A DNA stretch of 64,000 bases from Cutaneotrichosporon cavernicola (GCF_030864355.1 NC_083396.1:434001-498000); one strand, 5' to 3'; shown: positions 1-12,469, numbered from the stretch's first letter. The notes: a model not told the origin generated them from the letters alone. Numbers and translations are program-made.

Positions 1-51
1 TTTGGGGGCTCGCGCAGGGGAGGCGGACGTCGCGTTGGCCGCGGCAGGCAT
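1..51 (-). CDS. 5' end of a minus-strand gene cut by the window edge
   Basis: On the minus strand an ATG at 51-49 opens a frame that stays open to the edge (17 codons, Ala/Pro/Ser-rich start MPAAANATSASPARAPK). The bases upstream of it on that strand (about 52-320) are CT-rich and hold a possible CACAG acceptor, as the leaders of other genes here do. Nothing can be said about function. The short plus-strand frame over the same bases lacks a leader of this kind. The call rests only on an open frame and its context, so it is weak. Confidence 0.35.
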   Translation of the reverse strand, partial: MPAAANATSASPARAPK

Positions 52-1937
52 GATGGTCGACAGAGAGACGAGTTTTGATCGGTGGGGCAGGCCAATGAGG
101 GGAAGGGTGAGAAAAAAGGTTGACGCAGCAGCGAGGAGGGGACCGGGAGCGGCGGGGCGGTGGTCGGGAAGGCGGCGGATGAGGTTGTGGGAGTGACTGT
201 GGGAACGATGGAGAAATTAGGTGAATGCGAGGCTTGGGTGTGAAGTGAGGTGAGAAGAGTTGAGAGGTTTGGATGGAGTAAGGAGAATGAAGGATTAAGG
301 AAGGCAGATCAGCGCTGACGGCGAAGTACCCACCCAACCACTAAACTCACCGCACTGTATAAACTTGAGACCAAAGAGGTGAGACGACAGAGGAAGGTAG
401 GGTGGGACACACGAGGTTGACCCAAGGTCGGGCCAAGCAGCACCCTAGGGCGTACGGGCGTCCCAGGCGTTCCAGGTATAGAGGCCTGAGGGCAGAGGCA
501 CCAGTCATGCTGTCAACGGCCCAGTGGCCCAGTGGCCCAGTAGCCATGGCCAGTGGTTCAAAAGGGTTTAGCCACGAGGTAGCATAGAACCACAAGGAAA
601 GGAATGGCGGAATCAATTTGAATGTCCATCCCTGCGGCGTAAAACAAAAGCAATTAGCAATTAGCAATTAGCAAGCGAAAAGCGCGAGAGTAAAAAGCTA
701 AACAGAGTGCGAGTTGAAAATACGCCACCCAGAGCTTGGCTAGATGGCTCTGTGCGCTGCGCCTCTTACAAAGGTCACACACACACAAGAAATACATCCC
801 ATGGATCCCATGACACTCCATGACTCTGGCCCTTCAGCCATTAGATCTCCACGATCTCCACCCCTAATACAAGCGACAAGCGGGAGATATCCTGGGTGGA
901 TGTGTGGAATTGGAAACATGGCATGCCTTCCGAGACGTTGGGCGTCAGGACAGGCGTGATGAGACACGTTTGCGCGCTTGAACGCGACTGGCTGAACATA
1001 ATTTGTGGCTCATTGGATGAGGTGGACCAAGGCTCGGCCTCGCCTCGGCGTCAAAACTCGGTGATCGGTCATTTGAGCATACGGCGGCTGGCCACGACCC
1101 CACCGGGATCTGAGTGAGGGCTTATGGAAGGTGGTCGGCAACTGGTAGCGAGCTAGCGAGCCACCCTTCCTTGGCCATTGGAAACTTAGCGAGGTTGAGA
1201 GGGCAAATAATCGGCGTAACTAGGATGATGCTACGTATGCTACTCCAACCCCAATCTCTGTCGTGCGGCACGTAGCAGGTCAGTGCACCGGAAGCAAGCT
1301 GGAGCGAACGTCCCTGCGCAACAATATTGGGCAATACATCGGCGAGGAGGGACGCTGCGTGCCCTTCACATTGCGCTGGCAACCGCGTCGCGTAATGTGG
1401 CTCATACGGCTGGGAAGATCCGAGGGAGGGTACATTGGATGCGCTACAGGCGGCGCGGGGCTGGGAACTCGATTACCTTGCATCTGGGTTGTAATATAAT
1501 GACCATGGGATGGGAATATGATGATCAAGTTGAGTGTACAGTTGCGGGTCGCCGAGGTGGCTAGTAGCAGCCATAAAGTGTTTGTCAGAACTAAAGACTT
1601 GAGACTTGACGTCATCTGATTGTTTTTGTGTGGAGGCTGGGTGGTGCGCCCATCCCACGTTCCCATCACGGCCTCCAAGCCTCCACCTTCTCTCTACCTG
1701 CACCAAATAACTTCAACAGATGATGTCCTCGTGACCTGTTCCCGTCCAGATTTAAAGGGGCGTAAAATGGACGTAATGGGGAGCAGAGCAACCAACCCCA
1801 GTATACCCAGCAACAGCTTTAGATCCAACTCTTCTTCACCCCTCGCTGTACCTTTCTCTCCATCTACCTCATCCTCTCTACTGCTCACACCTCTTGAATC
1901 AAAAGCAAACCAACAACAATCAACAACAATCTGAACC
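52..1937. other. Intergenic, leader of the edge gene and leader of the RPEL gene
   Basis: No gene is supported here. About 52-320 reads as the CT-rich leader of the minus-strand edge gene. About 1640-1938 reads as a CT- and CAA-rich plus-strand leader for the RPEL gene. Small tandem runs occur at about 521-541 (GGCCCAGT-type) and 651-673 (TTAGCAA units). Open frames in between have no splice logic, composition or recognisable motif. Confidence 0.5.
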
Positions 1938-2756
1938 AGTACGTCCCACTATCCCCTCTCAACCCCTCAATACCTCTCGGCCTTGGTTGTTCCTATGTCC
2001 ACAGCACCTTCCTTGACCAACACCGCCACACCATCGGTGTGGGGAGGGGGGAAGGCGTCCTCCTCAGCCCCTTCTCTCGCTAACCACAGTGGCCGCCGCA
2101 GTCCCCGTCCCCGCCAAGATCGACACCACGGGCGTCGATGACTCGCACGACCTCTCCCCGACCTCGCCCGTCGACCGGCAGCGCATGGAGCACATGATGG
2201 CCAATCGCCCTGGAGCGGATGAGCTTCAGAACAAGAACATTCTCAAGGGTGAGTGGGGAACACGACGGGATGCCATGTAAGGCGGAGGGAGCTCCCTTCC
2301 CTCTGACGTGTGGACGATGGGCAGCGCCCAACTTGCCTTCCTTATCGGAATGATGGACGCAACGAGATGCTGTGGTGTGCCTCTGCGACGCCCCAGGCTG
2401 TGGCGTTCCTCTCCACTGGAATGTGCTGCTAAGATCGTGCCCATTCATCCCCCTGCGTACTGTCGTTTGAGCTAACTGTAGGCCATCCCACTGACGCGCT
2501 CGCTGCCAAGCGCAGCGACCTCGAACGTTCAATGCGCACCGTACGTCTTTCAGTGGCGCCACTGACGTCAGAATCGTCTCCACAGGGACATTGAGAACCG
2601 TCCATCCGCCGACGAGCTCGTCAAGAAGGGTGTCCTCCACGGTGCGTATCCTCCTGCGGAAAAGTAGTGCGGAGTGCGGAGCGGCAATCGCCGAACAAGT
2701 CACTGGGTAGTAGAAGTGGGCTAATGGCAGCCGACCAGCTCTCGCCCCATCAGTAG
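1938..2756 (+). CDS. RPEL-repeat protein, small, five coding exons
   Basis: Joined exons 1938, 2090-2248, 2482-2540, 2572-2641 and 2731-2756 give 104 aa. Two RPEL-type repeats are visible: one ending NRPGADELQNKNIL in exon 2 and one ending NRPSADELVKKGVL in exon 4, with a basic linker between. RPEL motifs bind G-actin in animal MRTF and Phactr proteins; short fungal RPEL proteins are of unclear function, so an actin link is inference. The start codon is split: A at 1938, then a 151-nt intron (GTACGT donor), then TG at 2090, restoring ACC-ATG-GCC. Other introns are 233, 31 and 89 nt. The 31-nt intron (2541-2571) is the only choice that keeps the second repeat in frame; the next AG, at 2585, breaks it. 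Next downstream is the USP gene, same strand. Confidence 0.75.
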
Positions 2757-3419
2757 ACCCCTGCGGTTGCGGTGCACAAATATCACCCAGCAGTGCGTGT
2801 GGCTGAAAGCAAAGGAGTGCGAAGAAGGAAAGCTTGTACTTTTACCCGTTGTGCATGTAATCAAGTTGTCGGAAGGACAAACGTGGGTTGAGAAGTAGGC
2901 TCGACGTCCGTGTTCGAAGGATGGACGGTTCCTGGATACGTGGTCAGTTGACGGTATCATTGTGGAGGTAGATGAAATAGCTGCCCCAACTGGCCCACTT
3001 GGCCAACTTGCAGCCCGGTCAAGAGTTAAACACCGAGACCCATGTCAATCGCCCCTCTGCTCAATCCTCGCAACCATTCAAGTACTACTGCCGCTTCGAC
3101 CGCGCCATCAACTCCATTGTTCATCTACCCTTGATCCATTGACCATTGTCGAATCTCACTCCGCCAAATCATCGTATCTACGCCGAACCAGTCCCTCCCG
3201 CGGCTCCGAAGCTGCGTGGTTCCTCGGTCCCTCACCCCGTCCCTGTCATATCCATCCACCCACCCCTGGCTGGCGTTGGCCGACACCACTCAACAGCAAC
3301 AACGTTGACATCCTCTGTGCATTCATAACCACCACCTATCCCACTTAGCCCACCGTGATAGACTTTGTACGCCTAGTCGTTTGGAGGTTGCCTACCCCGA
3401 CGACCGGCACCCGCTCATT
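2757..3419. other. Intergenic between RPEL gene and USP gene
   Basis: This holds the 3' flank of the RPEL gene and the promoter and leader of the USP gene. The last 350 bases are C-rich and contain CAACAGCAAC-like leader sequence. The open frame at 2962-3348 looks like leader noise: no motif and no conserved splice context. Confidence 0.5.
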
Positions 3420-6037
3420 ATGAGCCGCTCGGCTCCGCAGTCCAAGGCGCCGTCGCCGGCGCGCTCCCCGCGCGTCTCGACTGCCGATGACCAGCCCACC
3501 AGCGCCAACAAGCCCGCCGGTATCATCAATATGGGCATGACGTGCTTCCTCAACTCGACGTTCCAGTCGGTACGTTTCCCCACCCGGCCGTACTAACGCC
3601 AGCTTGCAGCAACACCACCTCTCATCTCCCTGCTGCGGAACAACCCCGCCCTTCCTCTGCATCTGGCGCCAGACTCTCTGCTTCCGCCTGCGGTTCAGAC
3701 GCCCGACGCGACGCCCTGCCTTCGTGCAGACTCGCTCGAGCCCCCACTCTATCCCCTCATGCCCGTGACGCGCGCATTCACAAACATGCTGCACAAGGCG
3801 TGGACGATGAAGGATAACGGAGGCGGGACAAGCGGACCGGGCGAGTCGAGCATGCAGCACGCGATGTCGCTGCGTGCTCTCCTAAAAGAGCTCGCACGCA
3901 AGTATGACCAGTACGACGAGTTTGCACAGCAAGATGCCCATGAGCTGCTGCGGCACCTGCTCGACTCGATGGAGATGGAGGAGAAGGACGTCATCAAGCG
4001 TCTCGGTAAGGAGCGTGCGGCGGCTGGTGTGCCATCCGTCGCTCCACAACCGTTGCCTGACGACTCAGTGCCGACGAGGACAGGAGAGCAGCCCGAGGTG
4101 GAGCTGATATCCTTTGTGGACGCATTGTTCGGCGGACTACTCGCGTCAGTCGTCGTGTGTGAGACTTGCAAGTCGGTGTCACACACGTATGAGGGATTCC
4201 TCGACCTGTCACTGAGCATGCGGGGTGACGACGATCAGCCCACTCGACAGCGCAAGCGTGACCGGTTCCGCGGTATCGCGTCACGCCTCACCCCGACAAA
4301 GGGCAAGCACCTCGACAACTCGCATGCCACAATGTCGGAACCCGAGGGGAGCGACAGCGAACATGGCCGGACAAGGCATCTGGGGATCGGCCACGGCCGC
4401 GCACCACGTCAGCCATCGTCGGACGCGGACAGTGCGCACAGCAACGTCATGTCCAATTCCTCCAACGGTACAAAGCTCGGTGCAAGAGTGCGTCCGTCCT
4501 TTTCTTTCCGGCGAAAGGATAAGGACAAGGACAAGAAGGACAAGCCCAAGGCGGGCACGTCGCCGGACAAGTCGCCGTCCGTGTCACCACTACTTGAAAC
4601 ATCCACGCGCCTCGAGCTCGCGCCGCCAGTGCCCGACAGCGTGCCGCCCACTCCTCCCGCAATCTCGCCAGACCCATCGGTCTCTAGCAACTCCCTCCAC
4701 TCCAATCATCACCAGCACCAGCACCAGCACCACCACCAGCACCAACACCACACCGCTGCACCCACTGCCGCGCAGGCCGCGTACATCCAGCGTATCCTCA
4801 ACGGCCCACCCGGGCCACCTGACTCGTATGACCCTCTCGCCAAGCTGCGTGCCGCGCATGCCGGCCAGGCTTCCCCGCCCAGAGACTCCGGACTCGTGGA
4901 GAGCCTGAAGAACTTCATGGCTGTCGAGGTGCTGGAGGGTGAGAACGCGTTTGCGTGTCACAAGTGCTGGAAGATCAAGGTGGGCCGCTACTCGCGTGGC
5001 AATAGCGACCCCCAGACCCCAGCCAATGACGACGTGCCCACCATCGCGGTGGCAGGGGACGGCGCGCACTCCGGCCGCGACGTGCCCCGCAATCCTGGGA
5101 TCATGCGCGCGCCCTCCCCGCTGCGCCAGGTCGTACAGAGGTCCGCGTCGTTCTCGCCAACAGCGCCTGGTACGGCGTCGCTCACAGTTGTGCCCTCGAG
5201 TGGAGGATACAGTGTTGACTCGTTACTAAGTTCAAGCACGGCGGACACGACAGCCGCATCAAGCGTGTCGGGCTTGACTGCATTCCCTGCGCCGGAGTAT
5301 GATACCGATGGTCTAAGCGACAGCAGTGAGAGCGACGATGAGCCGCCACCCGAATTTGTGCGCCGCTCGGCCCTCCGACCACCGTTCAGCAGGAAGCAGA
5401 GCCGCAGCAAGCACTTCATATTACGCCGCGCGTTCAAGCGATACCTGATAGCCAAGGCGCCCGAGGTCCTTGTATTTCACATCAAGCGGTTCAAGCAGAC
5501 CACGAGCGGGGTATACTCCGCCTTCAGTAGCTTGAAAAAGTGCGCGTACCCGCAACCCCGCTGACATCAGGCTCGACGACTTTGTGTCGTTCCCCGAAAT
5601 GCTGGACATTGCGCCGTTCATGGCGCCAAACAGAAACGACTTCAAGGCCGTGCCGACGTCCGATGGGCCGCGCGCTCCGTACCAGGACTGGCCAAGCCCA
5701 GAGCAGTGTCCCAGTCGCACGCCCATGCCGTATCGCCTATACGCGGTGGTCGTGCACCTCGGCACCATGCTCGGCGGGCACTACGTTGCGTATGTGCTCG
5801 TCGACCCGGAACGGATGTTCACGCGGCCCGGCGATCCATCCGGCGATCCCCCCGAACTGATGGACCGCCTCACGCTGGACGGCAGGACCGAAAAGCCCGA
5901 CCGCCGCGTGTGGTGCTACGCCAGCGATACGCAAATCCGCCTCGCGAGCGTCCAGGAGGTTATGGCCGCGCGCGCGTACCTGTGCTTCGTACGTACAGCC
6001 GCGGGCGTGCTGACGACAGTACGAGAAGGCCTTCTGA
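3420..6037 (+). CDS. Ubiquitin carboxyl-terminal hydrolase (USP, peptidase C19)
   Basis: Exons 3420-3569, 3603-5539, 5571-5988 and 6020-6037 give 840 aa. USP enzymes cleave ubiquitin from proteins. The Cys box GMTCFLNSTFQS puts the catalytic Cys at residue 42. QQDAHELLRHLLDSM follows in the finger/palm region, two CxxC pairs (CETC and CHKC) look like the zinc finger, and the His box GGHYVAYV has His at about 766. The protein ends AYLCFYEKAF, a normal USP ending. A long low-complexity insertion (about residues 190-480, with a His/Gln run from about 4706-4754) separates the zinc-finger halves. The three introns are 33, 31 and 31 nt; the first has a TACTAAC branch site. Without intron 3 the protein would miss the usual FYE ending. 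Closest known style is USP16/USP45, but the subfamily is not certain. It converges with the next gene, 77 nt away. Confidence 0.9.
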
Positions 6038-6114
6038 CCAATCACAACAGCCTTGCATGCAGCATTACCACAGCACAACTACCGCTCTACAACTAGACTC
6101 TACAACTAACACAG

Positions 6115-9100
6115 CTACACTGATGCGCCTGCGACTTCGCGCAGGAGAATGTCCATGAAGGCGGGGTGGACGCCGATGACAACGATGTCCGCCTGTTCGA
6201 GCGCGGCGAGTACCGGCTCGTACTCGGCGACTTCTTCGGGAACTTCCTCGGGACTCTGATTGAGGACTGAGTCCGCGATGGAAGGGAGGTCGACTTGCGA
6301 TCCTTGTTGGTGTTGGGGGAAACGGATGAGCGAGGGCTTGAGCTTGCGCGTGTCCGCAGGTTTGCCGAGAATCCAAAGCAGCTCATCGACGATTGTCGCG
6401 TGGTCGAGGGCGACCTTGTGCGCGCTCTCGGGCGTGACGCACGGCGGGACGAGCTGGGGAGGTGCGAGGGTGCTCGAGCTCGCCGTCCGCGTCGGGGGCG
6501 CCGTAAGGATGGCAGTTACCTCTGGAGGCCCTTTCCACCAGCGACTGAGGCTGGCGAATCTACTTGGTGAAGGCGGCGAGCGCGAGGAGATGGGTGTGGG
6601 AGGAAACATGTCCTTCATCGCGCCGCTCGCACTGCGCTTCCGCGATTTGATGGCCGGTTCGAACAGAGTCATTGCGGCCGCCTCGGCCTTGGATTCGGCG
6701 GCGTTACGTGCACGCCTGTTGCGCCTGACTGCCTTGGCGATGGAGCGCACCTCGTCTGCAAGCGGGCCGCGGGGTGCGCCGACGGGCGCAGTCGCGAGAC
6801 ACTCTGCCCGCGGACGGTCGCCGAGCGCGTAGATGCCTGCCACGAGTGCGTCGTACAGGCGTTGCAGACTGTTTGGGTCTGGCTCTACACGCTCGGCGAT
6901 GGCGCGCACGCAGGTTGTGTGAGTGCATGCCGGCGGGATGAGGGATGGCGTAGAGGGGGGGAGTGCAGGTGAGGGTGGGAGCGACGGCGGTGCCGAGGGG
7001 GGCGGCCAGATGGGGAGAGAGCGCGGCGGGATTTGCCACTGAGGAGGTGTCGGAGCGCGCGAGGGCCGTTGCGAGTGCAGTTGGGATGAACAAGACTCCC
7101 AGTCCAGCCCGGAGGAGCTGCAGCCCTCGGCGAAGGGGGGCTCAACTTCGGGCAATGTGTTGCCCATGCCCATGTCGGGCGTGGGAGGAAGACTGATGGG
7201 TCCAGGTCTGGGAGCGGAAGGAGGGCCGCCGAACACAGACGCAGACCCCGTTGCATGGCGCGGAGTGCCAGGGTTGGTCCGACACAGACGGGGTGTGTGG
7301 ATCTTGGGAGTGGGCGGCGGGCCTGTGGTGTGGAAGAACATGGTGGAGCCTTCCGGTGAATCAGGGGTAGGGAGGCCGAAATGAAGCTTGTCCAGGACCG
7401 ACTGGCGCGGTTGGGGCACGGCGATGCCGAGCGTGCTCTCCCCTTCCGGATTTGGGGAGATGGGCGGGAAGAACGAGAGGCCGCTGGCCGCTGGCTCGTG
7501 TGCGATGATTGGCTCGGGGAAATTGATCGGCGGGGTAAGGAGGCCGACATCCACGAAGTGCGGTTGTTGGACACCAGTGGGCCCGGGCTGTGGAATAATG
7601 GGATCTGGCAGTTTCATGTCTGCTATCACGTCGAACACACTTTTGCCGACAGGTGCGAACTCTGGTGTGCGTGGCAGTCTCACATGTGAAGGGAGGGGCA
7701 CCTCGGGCCGTGAGGCTGCTGACACTGTGGGAACGGGCAGTATGGCGATTGGCACGCTCCCGGGTAGGTTGTTGGCAGCACTAGCGACGACGCTCGTGCG
7801 CACAGTGTACATCTCGTTGATGCTGAGGCAGTCGTCCGTGAGAAGCGCGGTCTGCGCTTCTTCCTGGGACGGATGGTTGGGGAACGGCCAGTAGGGGAAG
7901 CTCCCGAGGTCGTGCGGGACGCGCTCCCACACGTCCCCAGCCAGAAGTGTACGGAGGTCGACGTACGAAGCAAAGTGTGTCGGGAAGCCGTAGTCGTGCA
8001 TCGAGCGCGAGCTGCGTGTGCTCTTGGGCGTGGGGAGGGTTTGTTGTCGCTTTGGGTCTTGTTGAAACGGAGAATTTCGGGCGCCCGAATCCATCAGCTC
8101 GTCCTCGTCTGCCAAGAGAACTGAGCTAGCAGGGGAGTCGCACCACATGTCAGCCTCTGGCGCGAGCTCGATTGCGACGACATTCAAGTCGATGGCGACG
8201 CAGCGCGCCATCCGCGTGCCAGCAACCGCGACGGCTATGCGCCCCTGTCCTGCCTCTGCCGCGGACGCTGCGAAGGCGATGGCGCGCACGAGCGCGCGCG
8301 CGGCAGTGGCGTTCTCGTCAAGCGCAAGGAGGTGGCGGGCAGCCGCGGCGACTTTTTCCTCTGACGGTGCGAGGTCCCCCCACTTGATCTGATGGGGGGA
8401 GGGTGGTGGGGCCAGGAAGTTTTGGGCGAAGCTGAAGGTCCATGCAGAGGACGTGCGCGAGTGTCCATGTGCGGAGCCCATGTGGGAGGTCGGCGACCAC
8501 TCGAGGCGGGGGGAAGCGTCGGCGGCACGCACGGCCGCGACCTCCTCGAGCGTGAGAGCAGCTGTCGGGTCGAGGTCCTCTTGTGTGGGTGCAGGTGGAG
8601 GGCGGAGATTGGCAGGCGGAAGGGCGCAGTGGGGAATGTCCACTGTGAAAGGGGCGGCGGCAAGGGCAGCCACCCACTCTGTGGAGAGGCAGGCGTAAGG
8701 GGCGTTGGGAGTTGTATTTGGGTTCGGATTATTTTCGTGCAGACGGCACGCGCCGAGCTCTGCGGCGTCGAGGATGGCCCCGACATCGGTGGGACAGGTA
8801 CAGATCTACCATCAGTGTGGCCTCGTTGGACTCACCCTCTCCATGATCTCCTCCCGAGTGAGGAGGGTGGGCTCGTTGTCTTCGACGTCGGCACCAAGGA
8901 GGCGCGCGAGGGCTCGCCACCGTTCGTCCTCCTCCCACACTTTAAGCGAAGCGCGGGTCAGTCGCCGCGGTGCAAATCCTTCCACTGCGAGGACGGCCAG
9001 CGCGGCCTCGTGCCGCCAACAAGCACAGCGGGCGGTAAGAACACGCTCGGGTTCGTGGATGCCCCACCCCTCACTCGCGCGGGCAGGGGAAATGGGGTCC

Positions 9101-9513
9101 GACCAGTCGTACCGGGCGTCAAAGGGCTGCCCGTAGTCTGACGCTTTGTCGCGCGGGCTCCGCGCGGCACTTTGCGGGTGGAGACGGGACTGAGTTCGGA
9201 AAGCGGCCTGTACCCTGGTGTCGGGGTATGGGAGGCCTCCGACGCCTATATTGAGCCCGCGCAGATCAGCTTGGCGGAGAGTGAGGCGGGGACCGCAGCG
9301 CTCGCCGAGCTCGTACTCGCGATCGTTCCACTTGTTGAGGAGGGACGCGATCGCGTATCCGAGAGTGTAAGAGGAGGCTTCACGCACGCTCGCCGCCGAC
9401 AGGCGACGCGTGTATGCCCTGGTTGGGGAGGTGAAGGCAGTAGGGTGCGCGGCTGCATGGGCAGCCCAGGTCCCCTTCTCGGTGGGGGAATGGATGAGGG
9501 GAAGGGGGAACAT
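6115..9513 (-). CDS. Protein of unknown function, 1,122 aa, Pro/Ser-rich centre
   Basis: Exon 1 is 9513-8836 (226 codons) and exon 2 is 8805-6115. The 30-nt intron between (8835-8806, GTGAGT donor, CTGAT near GGTAG) is in frame by length but contains a TGA, so it must be removed. The N-terminal ~350 residues look folded (mixed Leu/Ala/Trp-rich helices, for example EEDERWRALARLLGADVEDN). The middle (about residues 500-850) is Pro/Ser/Thr-rich and probably disordered. The C-terminal ~250 residues contain basic helical stretches, then acidic segments ending EQADIVVIGVHPAFMDILL. No signal peptide or clear membrane segment. I recognise no family. The first ATG of the frame at 9513 was taken as start. 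Confidence 0.75.
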
Positions 9514-11069
9514 CCGCGCCCTTCAAGTACTGCTGTAATATTATGGATGACAAGAGTAAGTGAGAGTAAGGGAGAGGAGAAGGTAGAGTTATGATGAGTG
9601 GTGAGAAGAGCGATGGAGATGGCCAGCCCCTTTGCATTGTCCGTGGCGCTCGTCGCACCCGGGGCACGGTCTTTGGTGTATCGACCCGACCCTTTGGCTA
9701 ATAGCTCCCTGGTGAGTGGCCTCATGTTTAGTGTGCACAGACGCGGACAGGATGTTTTTTCCACTCGTAGTGAATTCAAGTCTTGTCTCGAAGATTGGTG
9801 ATGTGGTTGTATGATTTGTAACAATGGTGATACCCTAAAGAATAGGTATTTTGAGGAGGCCCGTGGGGCCTACCAATTATTTCCTGATTTCCCAATAGGA
9901 TGACAGATTTCGTTTTGGTGCACAAGACAATGGCCGGCGGTATTGGCCAAGTTTGTGGCGTATTGGAGGCTTGAAGATAGCTTGCAATCTAACAACTAAC
10001 TAACAACTCTGATTAGATTCCTGTTCCATTGCTTTGAAACCCTCACACATTTTTCCCAATGCACGAGAATCAAAGACAGTGCCCCAATGCGCCCCAAAGA
10101 CGCTCTGATATCCTGAAAGAGCCGAGACCTAGTTTTCCGCTCGCACCCACCAAACACACAACTTGCGTCACCAGATCAACTCTCACATACCCTGCTCGCA
10201 CCTCGTTTTTCAGTTTAAAGACATGGCATCTCCCTGGATCCCTCAGTCTCTCTTTGCCCAACTTTGAGGCCCCAGACAATTCCGGCCCCTTTACCCATTT
10301 GCCCTTGATCGTCGTGCCACGTCACTTGAACTGGTCACGCGCCAACTTGGTCTAAGATCTAGATATGTTTCCTTTTCAAGATACGAATCAACACTCGAGA
10401 TTTACCAGACCTTTTCCAACCCTCCTCCGAGTCCTCGCCGAGTGTGTATTCCCAAATCCCACAAAGGGGCCGGGGAGAGCCGATATGGCTATCGGTGAGA
10501 GACCAGCGCTGACGCAGTCTTGTCCTTTTCAAGATTAGATCTCTATGGGGAATGCGGTGAGCATTGGTAGCGAGCCGAGAGGTGTTAGCCGAACCCCGTG
10601 GGGCTGCAGTTTTGGGCCGTACGCGTCATCAGGCTTACAAGGCTGTGTGACCTAACACCTAACCGGCCGGAACAAGCTGCTTGGTGGATGTGTGACCGTG
10701 ATGGACTGAATGGTTCTTGACTATAACTGAAGCGGCAGGAACACCACAGCTTCAGACACAACTCGTGGCGGGAGATTACCGAGAAAGCAGCCAAGCGAGA
10801 TCCATATCTTGCCCTGGGATCCCGGCTATCCCGGGACAAGCTCAAGGGAGTTCAGTCTTATGAAATGAGGCTAGTACCAGGGTATGACAAGAGCTCTGCT
10901 AACAATCGCTGGTAGCTCAGCTCACTCCTCGACCTTGTTTGACGCAACTGGGCTCACGAATCTCGTCTTCTTCCCTATACCAGACTTTCTGGCCTCATTC
11001 ACACCTTGGAGGAGCGCGTACCTTTGTACCCCAGGAATCGTCAGATGAGAGTGGGCCAAACCCTTACAG

Positions 11070-11860
11070 TCACCAGGACCCGGACATCAACAAAACGCCT
11101 CGAGGCATACGGTTGTCTCTTCCATCTTGATCACGCCAGCATGGCGGTCCAGTTCTTCTGGTTATCCAAGATGGTTGACGTGAAGCCGCGGTATTCCCTG
11201 GAGTCAGCAAAGGAAGTTTGTGGCTCTCGTACACCATGACGTCCTTCTTGAGATCCTTCTCTTCGATTTTCGTGAGTCCCATCAAGTCGAGGCGGCTGAG
11301 AACGCTTCTTCCGAACTGCAGCCGAGGAAGTTGGTCACAAGCCACCGTGTACCGTTGTTAGACTCCCGGTCCCGGTTTCGGACGAGGTGCACATAGAGGC
11401 GCCTGGAGATACTCATGACCTCAATGAGTGCCTCGAACAAGCTTGGGATGTTTGCTACTCTATCAGCTCTGCATAATCCAGACAATAAAGTATCTGCATT
11501 CTATAGGTGGTGATCGTTCCTGGGAGATGATTGTGGTCACCGATATCCGAGTTCCTGTCCTGGTCCATGGTGGTAACAGGTAGATGTGGCAGTCGAGAAG
11601 AATACCAAGGTGGATGAGTGAAAAGGGTAAAAGAGACATGATGAATTTGCAAAAACTTATGCCAAAGTTCCTACCGCCTTCCTCAACCCGTTCAATGTGT
11701 AGATTGACGTGGACAGTATTGAGGATCGCCGCGGCGGTACCAAAAGCGATAGAAAGCGGTGGAGAATTGACATTAGGAAACATTAATACTCTCTCTCTCA
11801 CCATCGCCATCTCATCACTGCACTTTTCATCAACTTCTTCACTCTCAAACAATCCTCTTT
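11070..11860 (-). pseudogene. Possible decayed coding segment
   Basis: Several adjoining minus-strand frames read like protein: a segment around 11810-11690 with an alanine-rich helix (SIAFGTAAAILNTVH), then 11470-11360 with ALIEVMSISRRLYVHLVRNR, then 11345-11200. They are in different frames with stops between, and I could not join them with convincing splice sites. The first helix recalls N-terminal helices of fungal STAND or HeLo-type proteins, but this is a weak impression. It may equally be chance. Confidence 0.18.
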
Positions 11861-12250
11861 TCAACTTTCTTCCATCCTACCCTTCTCCCAATCTCTACTC
11901 CATTTTCACTCTCCCTCCACAATTCACGACCCACAGGAGCAGTACTTAAATCGACCTCTTCAACCACCGCCCGTCATTTGCTGAAGCTTAGGACGATGAG
12001 ACGCACGACGTCCGAATCGTATAGGAAACAACGTTGCGATGGCTAGTAAAAGTAATAGCAATGACGAATGGACGTAGTGCACATATTGGGCATCAGTAGT
12101 AATAGCGTACACAGACGCCTAGTGTAGTCAGAGGCGGCTTACAAATTTAAAATGTTCTTCCCGGAGCACCCAGTTCATTGGCGGATTTGCCTCGTTTCAG
12201 CGTCCACCTTCCTCCCCGCCCACCTCAGTCAGAAGCCGCATCGTCACTAG

Positions 12251-12469
12251 ATGCACGCGGACCCGGCTACGACCGCGACAGTCTCGTTGGTAAGTTGAGT
12301 CCTATTCATATATCCGTGGTTGTATTTCGACCAATTGTCATTGTTTGTCATTCAGAGACGTCGCGACATTGTGCCAGTCTTACAGAACATCATAAAGCAA
12401 GCCCTTCCTTTGACCCCGGAAACCTTGTCAGATAGTGCCGACCCGAACCGTTATTGGAATTATCTGTAA
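12251..12469 (+). CDS. Possible 50-aa small protein, two exons
   Basis: Exons 12251-12289 and 12356-12469 join across a 66-nt intron with a perfect GTAAGT donor and TTCAG acceptor to give 50 aa. Exon 2 reads DIVPVLQNIIKQALPLTPE, which looks like an amphipathic helix, and ends WNYL. The CT-rich tract at about 11785-11945 could be its leader, although several short ATGs intervene. The family is not recognised. The good splice sites and clean stop argue for a gene; small size and lack of homology argue against. Confidence 0.35.

Noticed and set aside
2541..2585. 45-nt alternative for the third RPEL intron
   Set aside because: Using the AG at 2585 breaks the second RPEL repeat frame; the 31-nt intron keeps it.
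2080..2703. 207-codon minus-strand frame over the RPEL gene
   Set aside because: The plus strand gives two RPEL repeats with consistent splicing; the minus frame has no motif.
10905..10980. tRNA-like string TGGTAGCTCAG
   Set aside because: Only a D-arm resemblance; no acceptor stem, anticodon stem or T-arm pairing could be found around it.
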